Position numbers and translations under genes: made by a program. The notes under the pieces were generated by a model. That model searched no databases. It worked only from the letters and a program-made list of their open reading frames with translations, and was not told where the DNA came from. Positions 36,735 to 48,599 of a stretch of 64,000 nucleotides of DNA are shown here, one piece after another. Position 1 is the first letter of the stretch. Each line of letters opens with the position of its first letter. Source of the stretch: Cercis canadensis (Eukaryota > Streptophyta > Magnoliopsida > Fabales > Fabaceae); contig QAOA01002865.1 of the NCBI GenBank assembly GCA_003255065.1, positions 186,001 through 250,000 on the forward strand, read 5' to 3'.

Positions 36735-39700
36735 CTAGTTTTTTGACCTAAAGAAGCTTAGAGTCAGATATTTCTTCAACTTCTTGAACACGCCAGGGTT
36801 CCTCGCATGTTCTTCTTTTTCACTCGATGTTTCTCCTGCAAACCAATAATCAAAATAGCAAAATGATGCAGCTTCAAATCAGTAGGACATGATGATTAAA
36901 TGTAAAAGTTTTATTTAACTCATAATTAGGCTTTCGACATTTTTTGGCATTCATGAAAGCAACAAGTATTTCAATAATCAGTAATGAGATAAAAATTATA
37001 GCCATTCAATTCTTGTTTCTTCGTTTCTACCCTGATAGCAAAAAAGCATACAGCAATTTTCGCTTTTGATTTTCTTTCTTCTTTCACCTCTGCCAAGTAT
37101 ATGACCTGTCTGCAAAATCTCTATGGGTTTTCATTTTACTATTCCAATAAATAATCAATTTACTTACTCTTTTCCTCTAACCTTAAAAACCCTATCCTTT
37201 CCATGTCATGTGCATGGAAGAGAGTCTTATCTTTTGGTCGTAAAACAGCAGTTTTGTTCTCTGTACCTTCACTAACCATGTATCTAGATCTTAATTAGTA
37301 CCACAATTATTCACGTTTCACCCTCAACTATAGCAGTTCCAATACAATAGAAACAATAATAAGGCAACACTAGTTTTTGAGTCAGCCAATCTTGCTAACT
37401 ATCATGAAGATGACCGCATCAATTTGGCTGTGGAGTACCACAATTTCTGTTATGGTTTGTAATGCAGAATATAAAAATCAGGCTTCAGGCTCTCCTATTC
37501 AACATTAGAAAATAGCATGTTCTGTCATATGCAAATCTACATATGGAGTAATGTACATGTGGAACTACTTCTATAAAAGATATCACTGTATATTCAAAAC
37601 CCAGAATTTGCATCATATCATATTTTAACTTGATATAAATCCTACATGTTTCTATAAGCAACTATCTATTCACAGTGCAGTAATAAGAAGCAACTCAGAT
37701 GCAGTTAAGTATTGTTACCGTCAGTTACATCAGGGGAAGCTTTATCATCAGTCACTCCATCAGGGGAAGGTTTATTGCCAGTCACAACATTTGGGGAAGG
37801 TTTATCGCCAGTCACACCATCGGGAGAAGGTTTATTGCAAGTGACACCATCGCAGGAAGGTTTGTCACCAGTCAAACCATTGGAGGAAGGTTTATCACCA
37901 GTCAAACCATCGGAGGAAGGTTTATCACCACTCACACCATCATAGGAAGGTTTATCGACACTCACACCAGCAGGGGAAGGTTTATCATCAGTCACGCCAT
38001 CAGGGGAAGGTTCATCACTAGCCATACCAGAGGAGGAAGTTTTATCATCAGTCAAACCATTGGAGGAAGGTTTATCACCAGTCAAACCATCGGAGGAAGG
38101 TTTATCACCACTCACACCATCAGAGGAAGGTTTATCAACACTCACACCAGCAGGGGAAGGTTTATCATCAGTCACGCCATCAGGGGAAGGTTCATCACTA
38201 GCCATACCAGAGGGGGAAGTTTTATCATCAGGGCAAGGTCCAGCAGAGCCTAAAAGTGAAGGTTTGCTGGACCAGTACTGTTGAAACCTCTGTCTTGCAT
38301 ATTCCATGTAATTGAAGTCTATTTTGTTCACGTGTCCCTGAACAAGGTATTCAGAAAATAAGGCTACAGAAATTAACATTTCTATATTCATTTCCACTTC
38401 ATTTCCTAAAATGCCTGTAATACATCCAATATTACTAAGTAGGACTTTTTGTAGTCACCATTAAGGCTGTGGTAGCAGTTAACAGGTGTGAGGTTTTAGA
38501 AAGAAAAAAGGGAATGCAAAAATTCACTTTGATGCCACTACTAAATCATTGATCTAGAGGTTCACAAGGAATTCAACACTCAGGAGACAAATTTAGGTAG
38601 AATGCCTCTAATCATGAAATCAGAGATCTGATGGATTTAACAAAAATAGGAAAAAAAAAAAAATTCATAAATTTATTCAGTCAAAAATGTGTAAAAGCAT
38701 GGGCAAAAACATCCCTCTACTCAACATCCAAAGGAACCCCTTCCCCTCCTAGGACTTAGCCACATCTATCCGAAACAGATATCATGAAGATTAAATATAG
38801 AATAACAAATAACAAAGTGAGAATGTTAAAATACCGAAATTATTCCCCAGATACCCCAAAATAGATGATTTGCAGGCTTATACTTCTCGATATCTTGAAG
38901 TAGCTGCTCCACTTCAATGTCACTAGGTTGATTACCTGCATTCAAGTCCAACTACCTCAGAGATGCCAACATCAAAACTCCAGTATGGACTGTAAAATGG
39001 ACACTAAAAAGCAAATTCTAGAAAATGCATGTTGTTCCAATTTGGAAATAGATCAGCAAGTGGCAGTAAATTGAGAGGAAACACCAGTTGCTCTTTGTAA
39101 AATGGACACTGTAAAGTAAATTCTTGAAAATGCATGCTGTTCTAATTGAGAAATAGATCATCAGCGCCAGTAAATTGAGAGGAAACACCAGTTGCTCTAT
39201 GGAAAACTTTCACTACATGAAGAAATTAAATCAAAGAAAAAATAGATAACCATGCCTATAATCTCATAACAAATCAAAACATGCAAATAAACCCACTACC
39301 TGAAGAAGTCAAATATACACGCACAAATCGTTTACGCTCCTCCAAATCTGTCAGGAGAATAGTCATATAAGAGTCATTTCTGGATAAACATAATAAAAGA
39401 AAAAATTGATTATAAGAAATTCAACAGGGTCACCTACCAGGATATTTACTGTAGTCAAGAATATGAGGTGTTTCAGTATGATAGTTTGCAGCCATCTCAC
39501 AGAAGTGGTTTGCTATGTCATATGCAACAGGATTATAGCTTGCATACTCATAATCCTAAGACAAAAGAGCAGCACTTAAATCATAATTGATAATTATGAC
39601 CTATCAATCTCGTAAAACTGGATTTTTTGTAAAAGATAGCCACATAAAAAAGGATGAACCACATAAGACAATGAGGATGCAAGCTTTATGTATTAACCAA

Positions 39701-41452
39701 CATATAAATTCTGCTACATTATTTCAAATAACCAAGTGATCACACATAGAAAAGTTGTTGCATTCAACTTCCAGCCATAACTCCACAAATGCATCATCAT
39801 TCGTGACCTCATCTCTTAATATCAAAGTAATCTGCCTTCAAATGAATTCCTTATCTGCCAAAATTTCCTGACAAGTTAAAATTTATATTTGACCTCAAAT
39901 AACGACAAGCTCTTAGCATTCCATAATTAATACATATTCAGCATCATGGATAAGTTTCCTCTCTTTTTGTTTTTATATTTTTCAATACTTTTTTCTCCAT
40001 TTGGGATGCTTCTGGTCCTAAGACATCACATACTCAAACCCAATTTTAAGTCAAACCTCTTGATTGGCCTGGAGGCTTGTCTACATGGTTCTGTTCAAGG
40101 GTAAATCTTCCATAAATTTTGGTAGAATTCAATTCAAGTGGCAATGAGTCCACAAAACATTCATTAGTGCAAAATAAGTTGCGGTTATCTATCCATAAGA
40201 AACAAGATCGTATGTCTTTACTACTTTCTACAACATATCACCAGGCAGACCCATCGATTCATAGAAGTAGAACTAACTATTTCTTGAGAACAGGTCCAGT
40301 AAAAAACTAGATAACTAGCTGCAAAACAATTAATTTACTAAGAGAACTTACAATTATGGTCACAGAATTGGTCTCTTCATCAAGCATTATGTTACCATAT
40401 TGTAAATCATTGTGGCAAAAACCCAAGCGTTGCTGATCTCCTGACAGTTCTTTTTCCAAAATTGAGATTTGCTCTTCAATTGTGGCCAAAGAAAATGATT
40501 TAGCTTCTTCTGGGGTAGACAAGCGCTTAGACACATCGAGCCAATTTCTGAAGCATTGAAAAAGACTTGTGAGAAATGTTTCAACTGAACTTAAAATCTG
40601 GAAGCAGAATATGCCATCCAAGTGAAACAGATAACTGAAATTCTATTTTTCTCATAAAAATGTTTTCCCTTTTTAGGGGGTGGGTTGGGTGTTCAAATAG
40701 CACATACCGCAATCTATCCCACAGGTGGACTTTCTTTGGACCAGGCATGTCAAGATCATGGAACTCCTTCAATCTGGCTCCTATAAGAGCAGAGATGCCT
40801 GGATCACGCAGATCAGATGCTGATAAAGTCTGAATTCACAAAGGAGTCAAACAAATAAAGAAAATGGCATAGGTGGATTAAGTTCATACAAGGGTTAGAG
40901 CTAGACAAAGAAAATGTCTACAATCAACATATGATTTAACATGCTGGAGGCCTGCCTTTGACACATTAATCAAGTCAATCTTGTACTATATAAATTCTAC
41001 TGCTACCACTCATAAACCTAATAAAAAATACCAATTTGCACATAGGTAGAAGTAATAGCAGTATAAAGATGAGTAATAAAAAGTGTAGATCAGATTACCC
41101 GTGCTCGGATGAACTCTTCAATCCGGCCATTTGCAAACCGCCCTAGCAGACGAGGTCCTCGCCCATTCTTGGACATGAATTCAAATGTTCGGATCTCATC
41201 ATCCCTGTCAAAGAAAATGTCCACACCCGCGCCATAAATTCTAACTACAACCTTTCGTGACGGATACTCTGTCTTTGTTGGCCATTTTATTTGGTAGACT
41301 ACATTTGTCATTGCCCCTTTGAGAGGGATCGCCTGCAATTCGTTTGCATTGAGTACATCATCCCATTGACGGGCCAATGATTTTAAAATCTCTTTTGCTT
41401 CTTCTGGGACATGATCTACTTTGTTGTTTACAAGATTTTCTGCAACAGCCAT
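36735..41452 (-). CDS. CK: Choline kinase with a repetitive C-terminal extension
   Basis: Phosphorylates choline with ATP, the first step of the CDP-choline route to phosphatidylcholine, in the cytosol. Exons: 41452-41099, 40829-40708, 40547-40352, 39555-39438, 39347-39300, 38935-38835, 38337-37719 and 36835-36735; 1659 nt, 552 aa. Landmarks: [47 protein letters not shown], the Brenner phosphotransferase motif [10 protein letters not shown] (about 204-213) and the choline kinase signature [18 protein letters not shown] (about 225-242). The kinase domain ends near 345 with WSSKPSLLG, where most plant relatives stop. Here 17 decapeptide repeats (350-519) and a 33-residue end ([20 protein letters not shown]) follow. 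Start 41452 (MAVAENL) is preferred; an in-frame upstream ATG at 41485 would add 11 residues. Ethanolamine kinase is less likely. An untranslated first exon near 42.4-42.7 kb is plausible. Confidence 0.92.
37719..38235 (-). repeat. Coding minisatellite, 30-bp unit, 17 copies, in choline kinase exon 7
   Basis: The DNA is a tandem array of about 30 bp units encoding variants of [10 protein letters not shown]. Units 1-6 and 7-12 form a higher-order 180-bp duplication (each runs from DDKTS through SSNGLT); units 13-17 are simpler. All units stay in frame. Variation is mostly in the serine/glycine/proline positions, so the product is acidic, low-complexity and presumably disordered. Confidence 0.9.
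38990..39205. repeat. Tandem duplication, about 108 bp, in choline kinase intron 5
   Basis: GTAAAATGGACACT through GAGGAAACACCAGTTGCTCT is present twice in direct succession with about ten differences. No N is present. Confidence 0.8.
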
Positions 41453-42751
41453 AATGAAAGACGCCAAGACTCCAAATAGTGGCAAGGATTACTGAAATTA
41501 TCAAGCTCCCTTTATTTAAGACTGTCAGACCTGAAAACACAAGAAAATAACCCCCACCACCAGGAAAATAAATTAATTCTATTATTGTACTTCAACAAAA
41601 TTATATTCCAGAAATTACTGGTAACATTTACAAACTCATATGGCACAGTGCAACTTTTATCCCCCCTTCTACCTCAGATTATCTCATTATATGTCTTCCT
41701 TCTTGGAATGGACACAAATGGTGTAAACATCCTAACATGGTTACAGACACAGTCATACAAGTATTTATTTCAAACACATCAGCATGAAAATATTCCAACA
41801 TATTTTGTAAAGCAGAAAACCTGAAAATGAATCAACATGACATTGATAAACCATTAGCTTCTACTTTCCCTTTAGCTTCAATAGGATGGAAAATATGTGT
41901 GAAATGATAATAGGCCTAAATTGTATACATGCAATTCAAAGATTGTGTTTAAATGATAATATATAATGCTTGATTAATCTATTGAGCATCCACCTAAAAA
42001 AAGAGTCAATATTAAGAAGCCTCGAGTCTTCCACATGAAGGGACACATAATTTTAAACCGTAAATTTGGATTATTTTTCAGCCGAACCAATAGAAAATTA
42101 TTACAACTTTCAGAAACCCGTTCTAGGACGCGGGAAAATTGACAGGTATATTTTCTCTGCATCGAAACAATTTCTTACTGAACAAAACTATCAACCGCAC
42201 ATTGCCTTTAATTTTTCAAGGCAGTACACAATTTCATAGTGTTGTATGGATCAAAACGCAACCAAAAAACCGTATATAGGATAATCATAGCCAAAGATAA
42301 ATCCAACTTTTCAACAATTTTCTTCGCCGCGAAACAACCATTATCGCATCTCCAAAAAGCCACTTAAACAGAAAATTTCTCGTAATACAGAGCAATGATT
42401 CTATACCAACCTCGAAGAACAGAACGAAGAGATGGATTCAGGAAATGGCGATGTAGGTTACAGTGGCCGGCGCCCGGTGATATCCTCGCCGGTGAAAAGC
42501 GGGGAAGGTTCTGGACACCGAAGTATTGGGAATAGCGTTAACGCGAAAAGCGGTTTAATACAGAGAGAGATGGTGGTGAAGATCAAATTTGGGCCGTTGG
42601 ATTTGGGAGGCGATTGAGAAAAAGTCGGCGAAGATTCTATGATGCCTCTGCGAGAGAGAGAGAGGATCCGTGTCTATATTTGGCGGTTAGAGGAGAAGTG
42701 ATTCAATGAGGGAGATTGCACTGTTCGATATTTAAATCCATCACTAGTAGA
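41453..42751 (-). promoter_or_regulatory. Choline kinase 5' leader with a probable intron, and promoter
   Basis: An acceptor-like TTTTCAG at about 41531-41537 (minus strand) and a donor-like CGAG/GTTGGTATAG at about 42412 suggest an intron inside the 5' UTR, with a GC-richer leader exon at about 42413-42650 including a GAGAGA run near 42650. This is inferred from composition and splice-like signals. The + strand open frame at 42432-42617 would be antisense to it and has no recognisable similarity. Confidence 0.4.
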
Positions 42752-42951
42752 TTTTTTTAGGGAAAGAGATCAAGTCATGTTAACTTGAGTCATGTTGCTT
42801 AGATCTAAGTTGTCTATTTCATTTAAGGTCATTTCAACCATTAAAACACATTAATATTTAATGGTTGAAATGAGCTATAATGGAATGAACGGTTTAGATC
42901 TGAGCAACATAACTCAAGTGACATGACTGGATCCAAATCCGATTTTTTAGA
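42752..42951. mobile_element. Palindromic MITE upstream of choline kinase
   Basis: Left AGTCATGTTAACTTGAGTCA and GTTGCTTAGATCTAA are mirrored by TTTAGATCTGAGCAAC and ACTCAAGTGACATGACT on the right, about 65 bp per arm. The end words GGATCCAAATCC link it to the MITE at 33.7 kb. Confidence 0.7.
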
Positions 42952-42962
42952 TATTTTTAGTA

Positions 42963-43875
42963 CGCTCTTTGACCTGGAAATTACAATTTTACAAATTTTT
43001 TACCTAAATATAACACGTCCCAAACTATTTACATTAATATTACAGTTTTTTTAAATTCAAAAACAAAAAAAAAACCTTTTCAAAAACTACGAAGCCCACC
43101 AGACACTCCGTGGTCCCCACGGCGTGTTCATGTCGAACACATCGCGAGGCTCACAGCATTTCTAGATTTCTCAATTTTCTCTACCATTTGCCAAACATAA
43201 AGGGCCCATTCTCGCCCATTCTCCTTAACTGTCAACATGGCTTCTCTCAGTATTCCTAAGCACTCTCTTCCCACATTGTTCCACACTGAAACTCCCAAGT
43301 ACCCATCTTCTCAAAACCTCCTATTTCTTCCCAGATCATCAAATTCCCAATTTTGTGGCCTGAAACTATCTCATTTTCCCTCTTTCTCAATCCTATCTAC
43401 TAATTTTTCTTCTTCATTGAAAGGTTCCATTGTTGCAAAGGTACATTTATTAATAAACAAGTATTTGTGCCTGTTTTCGTCCTCCTTTGGAATTCACAAT
43501 CCACCTGCATCCATTTTTGGTTATGTGTATTTCTGACTTGGCAAGTGAATAAAGGTTCAAAGCCATCACCATTCACATTGAAAGATCAGGATGGAAAGAG
43601 TGTAAGCCTCACCAAGTTTAGAGAATGGCCCCCGCACATCTAGCGAATGGTAGCGAAAATTGAGTAATGTGGACACGTCATGGGCCTCACAGCATGTTCG
43701 ACGTGGACACAGCGCAGGGACCACGACGTGTCTGGTGGGCCCCATAGTTTCTGAAAAGGTTTTTTTTTGTTTTGTTTTTGAATTTAAAAAAACTGTAATA
43801 TTGATGTAAATAGTTTGGAAAGTGTTATATTTAGATAAAAAGTTTGTAGAATTACAATTTCCAACTCAAAGAGTC
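42963..43875 (+). mobile_element. Pack-MULE-like element carrying a PRXQ gene fragment
   Basis: Terminal inverted repeats of about 240 bp (42963-43210 and 43621-43875) start CGCTCTTTGACCTGGAAA and, reversed, GACTCTTTGAGTTGGAAA, and stay alignable to their inner edge, including a block with GTGTTC and GGACAC. A 10-bp direct repeat ATTTTTAGTA flanks the element (42953-42962 and 43876-43885), within the 9-11 bp range of Mutator-like transposons. No transposase is present; the centre is a captured host gene piece with an intron. Total length is 913 bp. Confidence 0.85.
43211..43621 (+). pseudogene. PRXQ: Captured fragment of chloroplast peroxiredoxin Q
   Basis: Peroxiredoxin Q is a thioredoxin-dependent peroxidase of the thylakoid. 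The fragment holds the 5' leader, the start (MASLSIPKHSLPTLFHTETP, at 43237), a Ser-rich transit peptide to about residue 67 (IVAKV), an intron of about 110 bp beginning GTACAT, and part of exon 2 (NKGSKPSPFTLKDQDGKSVS, 43552-43611). The active-site cysteine exon is absent. The intron ends in CAAG/TG where CAG/GTG would restore the family's reading, so the acceptor looks mutated. Retained introns show capture of genomic DNA, not of an mRNA. Any transcript would encode only the transit peptide and some intron-derived residues. Confidence 0.8.
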
Positions 43876-43914
43876 ATTTTTAGTATTTATGTAATATATC
43901 ATATTATATAAAAA

Positions 43915-44258
43915 TAATTACGAAAATTCTATGATACTACATGTATATGTCATATTACATTGATGTGTCAAATATACATAATTTTCATATTTTATTTGAT
44001 ATAAAATTAATTTATCTTATTTTTTCAAACAAACTTAAAAATAGTTAATTTGTACACATATCATTCATAAATTGATTATTCTTATGTAGTATGACATACA
44101 ACAAGGTATCTAAGAAACCTTTAAATAATTAATAAATAAATTATATGTGTATAAATAAATTATTTTTAAATTTATTTAAAAATAAAATATAAAAATTACG
44201 TATACTTGTCACGTCAATATAATATAACATATCCATATAATATCATAGAATTTTTGTC
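43915..44258. mobile_element. MITE with about 75-bp inverted ends
   Basis: AAAATTCTATGATACTACATG at 43923 is mirrored by a reversed AAAATTCTATGATATTATATG ending near 44258, and the similarity continues inward through ATTTTTATATTTTATTT. A truncated relative lies at 61570-61760, sharing ATATAAAATTAATTTATCTT. Confidence 0.6.
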
Positions 44259-44510
44259 AAAGAAAATGCCAAAAAGTGGGAAATAATGTTATTTACACAT
44301 TTTCTTTCTTATTTTATTTTTATTGTTTATTTAATATGTAATATAGGTGATATTCTACACTAAACAATAATGTGAAATAATGCAAGTGAAGTCTTCAAAA
44401 ATAGCTGAGTAAATGATAATTTTCAATTTATTTTAAAGTTATGATTATTTAAATAAATATTTTAAATAATTAAAAATTATATATATTTCTTTGATAAAAA
44501 AGTTATATCA
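44258..44510. repeat. Block A, similar to 48830-49180
   Basis: TTACACATTTTC, TTTAATATGTAA and AATAATGCAAGTGAAGTCTT occur in the same order and orientation here and at 48.9-49.1 kb. With 42605-42720 (similar to 48725-48810) it makes a duplicated flank of choline kinase. See findings. Confidence 0.6.
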
Positions 44511-45927
44511 ACAAAAGGGAATGAAGTTATCAAGTTAGGCTCCTAAGCAATCTCTTGACATGATATGTTTCAAGGATTCTTTTGTTGCCACTTGAATGTC
44601 TACTTTGAAATAGGAGGGGGTTTGTCTAGGGTTCATAGATTAATAGCATGGTTTTAAAATGAGTCGAAATCAATTGGAAAACGCTAAGGATATATATTTG
44701 TCAGAATAGCCTAGTGGATAAGTGAAAAGTAATGCAAGAAAATGAAGATGTCTAAAAGCGATGCATCATCTTCCATTACTAAGAAAATGAAGATGAGAAC
44801 TTGAGGCAATTGCAAAGATAAGTGTTTGTTGACAATTAATTTGTTTATTTTTAACTTATATTCTCACATATTGTTTTGTTTTTGATATTATAGGTTGAAG
44901 TGAAGTTCAAGATCAAGAAAGCTTATTGCCCTCTAAAGATTGTGGTAGAAAATCCATGTTTGGAGTACATTACATAATTCATATTGCCTTGGTTTAATGT
45001 GTTCAAATATTAGTAAATGGTGCCCATTTAGTTCGATTTCTAAGCACCATTTTCTCTTGAACAACTATGGTTGATTTGCTTCTAGATAACTGACTTAAAA
45101 AGTGAGAAGCCACATCTAGGTAACCTTAAAAACTTCATCAGATGAATAGAATAAAATAAAGGAGGCAATCTTTTCCAATACTCCTTATTCATCATATTTA
45201 TTCCCCCTCCTTCCAATGGAAATTGTACTACAAAAGCAGTGACCATAGTTTTATTCTTGTACTTCAGAATATCAGAATGGTATCTACGAAGTGTAAAGCT
45301 TCGACAAGTGCAACAGATGCAACATGTAAATCTTTGATTAGCCATGCAAGAGACATACGTGCATTCTTTATTTGTTAAACAAGTTAAATAAACTACATAA
45401 GTGGAAACATAGACGAGTGACAATATAGGGCTGGATATAGATCTTGGAGTTGAATTTCGATTTGTGAAATCGTCAATGAAGTATTTGATGTCATTGAATT
45501 AAGAGTGAAATTAGTTGAAAACTTGTGTCACGAACAATTAATTAAACAAAAAAATTAAATTCGTAAAGAGAGAAAACAACAAAAGTAATAAAGCAAATAA
45601 AATGATTATTATAGCCTTCCAAGAAGAAAATTGATTTTTCTTGAGGTATATATAGTGATAACTAAAAGCAATGAAACAAAAAAATAACAATAAAACCATC
45701 ATCTAATATAATAAGTCTCCATTATTATTAACGGATAGTACTAAGGCTTCATTATGAAACCATATACATATATGACCCAAAATGCAAAACCAAGCAAGAA
45801 AAGCCCCAAAGACATCATCACACATACTAATAAGCTTTCAATAATGAAAGCATACATAATAAACCTGAAAAGACATTAAATAAAACAAAACGAAAATCAT
45901 CTTATTCAAAATCATCTCGTCATCATT
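44511..45927. other. Intergenic DNA between block A and KAO copy A
   Basis: No exon, RNA gene or bounded repeat recognised. The part next to 45927 is the KAO-A 3' UTR. Confidence 0.4.
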
Positions 45928-48184
45928 TCAGAGAGAAGCAGATGAAGATTTCTTAATCCTTGCCATGCAATTGTCCATGGGTCTTGTATGCGGCAAGAAA
46001 ATCACAGGGCACTGAGGATTCAGGTGCTCAAGCCTGAACAGAACAAAACATAAAATAATAAAAATTTACATAGCAGTGCAAATACGATGTAACAGTAAGA
46101 TCACATTAAATAATGAGCAATGTAAAATGCTACCATATTAAGGATACTCACTCGTAATTCAGAAGAAAATGGTGAAGAAACACACTGATTTCCAACTTGG
46201 CAAGATCATTTCCAGGACACAAACGAGACCCAGCACCAAATGGAAGAAATTCTGTAGCCTTGGGAACAAAATTCTACGAAAAGCATTAAATAAATTAATT
46301 AACTGATAAAGGAAGCAATAATGGATTAAACACATTAAAGGAATTCAAAAAAGAAAACTCTAAAACTCACATCCCATCTAGAGGGATTGAATTCCTTAGG
46401 ATTTGGATATAGTTTAGGATCATAGTGCACACTCCTGAACCAAGTAATAGCTTTCCAACCTTTAGGAATGGTATAACCTGAACGATTAGAAATAGAATCA
46501 GAAATACAAACAAATGAACTACGATAAAATAAACCAAATATTCAGATATTAATAAAAGAAAGAAATAATCAATGGTAGATGGACAGACCATTGATGTTAA
46601 CATCAGATATTGCCTCACGAAAAACAAACTGAGAGAACGTAACAATGCGGAGTGTTTCATCAACCACCTACGTAACATAAGAAAAAGGTTAATATACATA
46701 AGAATCAGTTAATTAACAAAAAAATTATAATCAAAGAGATTTCCACCTTAGAGGTGTAATCCATCTTTCTAACTTCCTTCAGAGTCAAACCCTTTTGAGT
46801 TGGTGGCCTGTTCTTTATGATAGATTCATGTTCGGCCTGTTAAATAATCAGGCAATATTGTGAAGCATTTCATATTAAGAACAAAACAACATTTAAAGGA
46901 ACACAAAAATATATGCGTTGAAATTTACGTTTCGAAAAAGATTAAATTAATTAGATTATAGGAAATAATTAATTAAATTTAAAAAATGAAAAGCAACTGA
47001 TACCTTTGCCCTCTGGAAAACTTCAGGGTGTTTTTGCAAGTAGAAAGCAGCCCACATGGTAGTATGTCCTGAAGACTCATGACCAGCATTCAAATACATG
47101 ATCAACACATCAATGATTTCCTGATCACTCAACTTTCTTTTGTTTTCATCTTCAACATCCATCAAAGAATCCATCATATCTTTTGCTTCTTTGAACGAAC
47201 CATCCTTCCTTAGCTTTCTTCTGGCATCAATAACCAATTGCAATGTGGAAACAAGATTTTTCCTGGCCTGAATAATTCAAATTCAAAACATAAACATGTT
47301 AATAAATTAAAAGAATAACAGAATATATCATAAAATTGAAATCTCACCTTAAGGGCCTTATGATAAGCAAATCCAGGAAGATTGATAGCCATAGCTCTAA
47401 CTCCCATATTAAGTGCTGTGTATTCCCTCTCCAAGGCTTCCCTGACAGAGTCACCCTCCGAACTAAGGAAAATATGCATAATGATCTTAAAAGTAAGCTT
47501 TCGAAGCTGTGTTAAGAATTCAATATCACCCATTTTGGTCCAGCTTTCCAAAGAATTTTTCACAGCTTCTTCAATATACGGAATGTACATAGACAATGCA
47601 TCATAGCCATTGATTGAAGCAGAAGTCAAACGCCTAAGACGCTTATGATCTTCATATGAAATACTAATGAACGATTTCTCTCCCATTAGCTCTACAGTTG
47701 AAACAGGCCAACCGGGTTTAAATTTTTCGTCATCTGTCAACACTTTTTTCATTCCCTCAGGTGTAGTTACAATAACACTAGGGTTTCCAAACATCATGGT
47801 TTTGTAGATTCCAGTATTTCCAAACCTGCATGGTTCATTAAAAAATAAAACATCTGCATTGCTTCACAATTTAATATTTATAAACCAAATTTCAAACTAG
47901 AATTTTGGGCTTTTTTCTTCCAAGAAAAATTCTGCAATGCAATGTGTAAATAACCTGGAGACATAGGAGGACATGAAGGAATCAGGGTTCCCAGACTTGA
48001 AGGCTTTGAGGAAGGCCCACATGTTACCAATGAAGGGCCAGCCCAAGTCTCCCGGGGGTAGAGAGTATCGCTTTGCACCCAATGGGGATTCATAAAGCCA
48101 CCGATTTACACTCTTGATTATGAAATTCAGAAATAACATAGCAGCAAAGGTGGGAAGGACAATCAACAAGGAAGCCAACTCCAT
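45928..48184 (-). CDS. KAO: ent-Kaurenoic acid oxidase (CYP88A), copy A
   Basis: ER-bound cytochrome P450 that oxidises ent-kaurenoic acid in three steps to GA12, feeding gibberellin synthesis. Exons: 48184-47955, 47825-47348, 47267-47004, 46836-46747, 46667-46589, 46477-46371, 46273-46152 and 46033-45928; 1476 nt, 491 aa. Landmarks: an N-terminal membrane anchor (about 1-24), a proline hinge [33 protein letters not shown], the oxygen-binding helix AGHESSG (about 297-303), ExxR as ETLR (358-361), [19 protein letters not shown] and the haem loop [10 protein letters not shown] with Cys near 435. All catalytic motifs are present. Start 48184 (MELAS) is chosen; an in-frame ATG at 48208 would add eight residues. 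The sequence is closer to KAO than to legume CYP88D. It forms a tandem pair with 58148-60574. Confidence 0.95.
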
Positions 48185-48442
48185 CGCTAAAACTGAAATC
48201 CCAAACAAAAAATCAGGTCAGTTTATGTTTCCAAACCATTGCACATGAAGTTTCAACTGAAAGAATAACAATTGAAACCAAAACAAAAGGAAAACGTGAA
48301 ACCAAAAAAATAATCTAGAAGAAAAACAAGATAGAGAGCAATTTCTTTCACCTCAAGAGAGAAACTGCAGTTTCAACAAGAATAGGAACAGGAAGAGCTT
48401 TGGTGGTTAAGCAGTGATGGACAGTATGGGATAGAAGCTACG

Positions 48443-48450
48443 CTTAAATA
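48443..48450 (-). promoter_or_regulatory. TATA-like box of KAO copy A
   Basis: The minus strand reads CACTCTATTTAAGC about 260 bp upstream of the ATG. The same CACTCTATTTAA is conserved before copy B, which supports a core promoter role. Confidence 0.5.
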
Positions 48451-48599
48451 GAGTGGCCACGTTTTTTTGAATCGTTACGTATTTCTCTTTTTTGGCAGTT
48501 ACAGGTTCCAAAGGTCATGATCAAAGTTCTCGACGAAAAGTCTTAAAATTTTATTGTGTGTTTAATTCCTGGGGAATTTGAACGTGTTTAATTTTTCAT

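Noticed and set aside
37699-38284. Long + strand frames across the choline kinase repeats
   Set aside because: A 30-bp period keeps other frames open on both strands automatically. Only the minus-strand frame joins conserved exons.
42432-42617. 61-codon + strand open frame with GC-rich, gene-like composition
   Set aside because: It lies antisense to the probable untranslated first exon of choline kinase and has no recognisable similarity; composition alone does not make it a gene.
44690-44740. TAGCCTAGTGGATAAGTG, a good Pol III A box
   Set aside because: No B box follows at a suitable distance and no tRNA stem pattern is visible, so neither a tRNA nor a SINE is called.
45082-45423. 113-codon Cys-rich minus-strand frame downstream of KAO-A
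   Set aside because: No domain pattern, AT-rich codon use and no conserved start; taken as chance.
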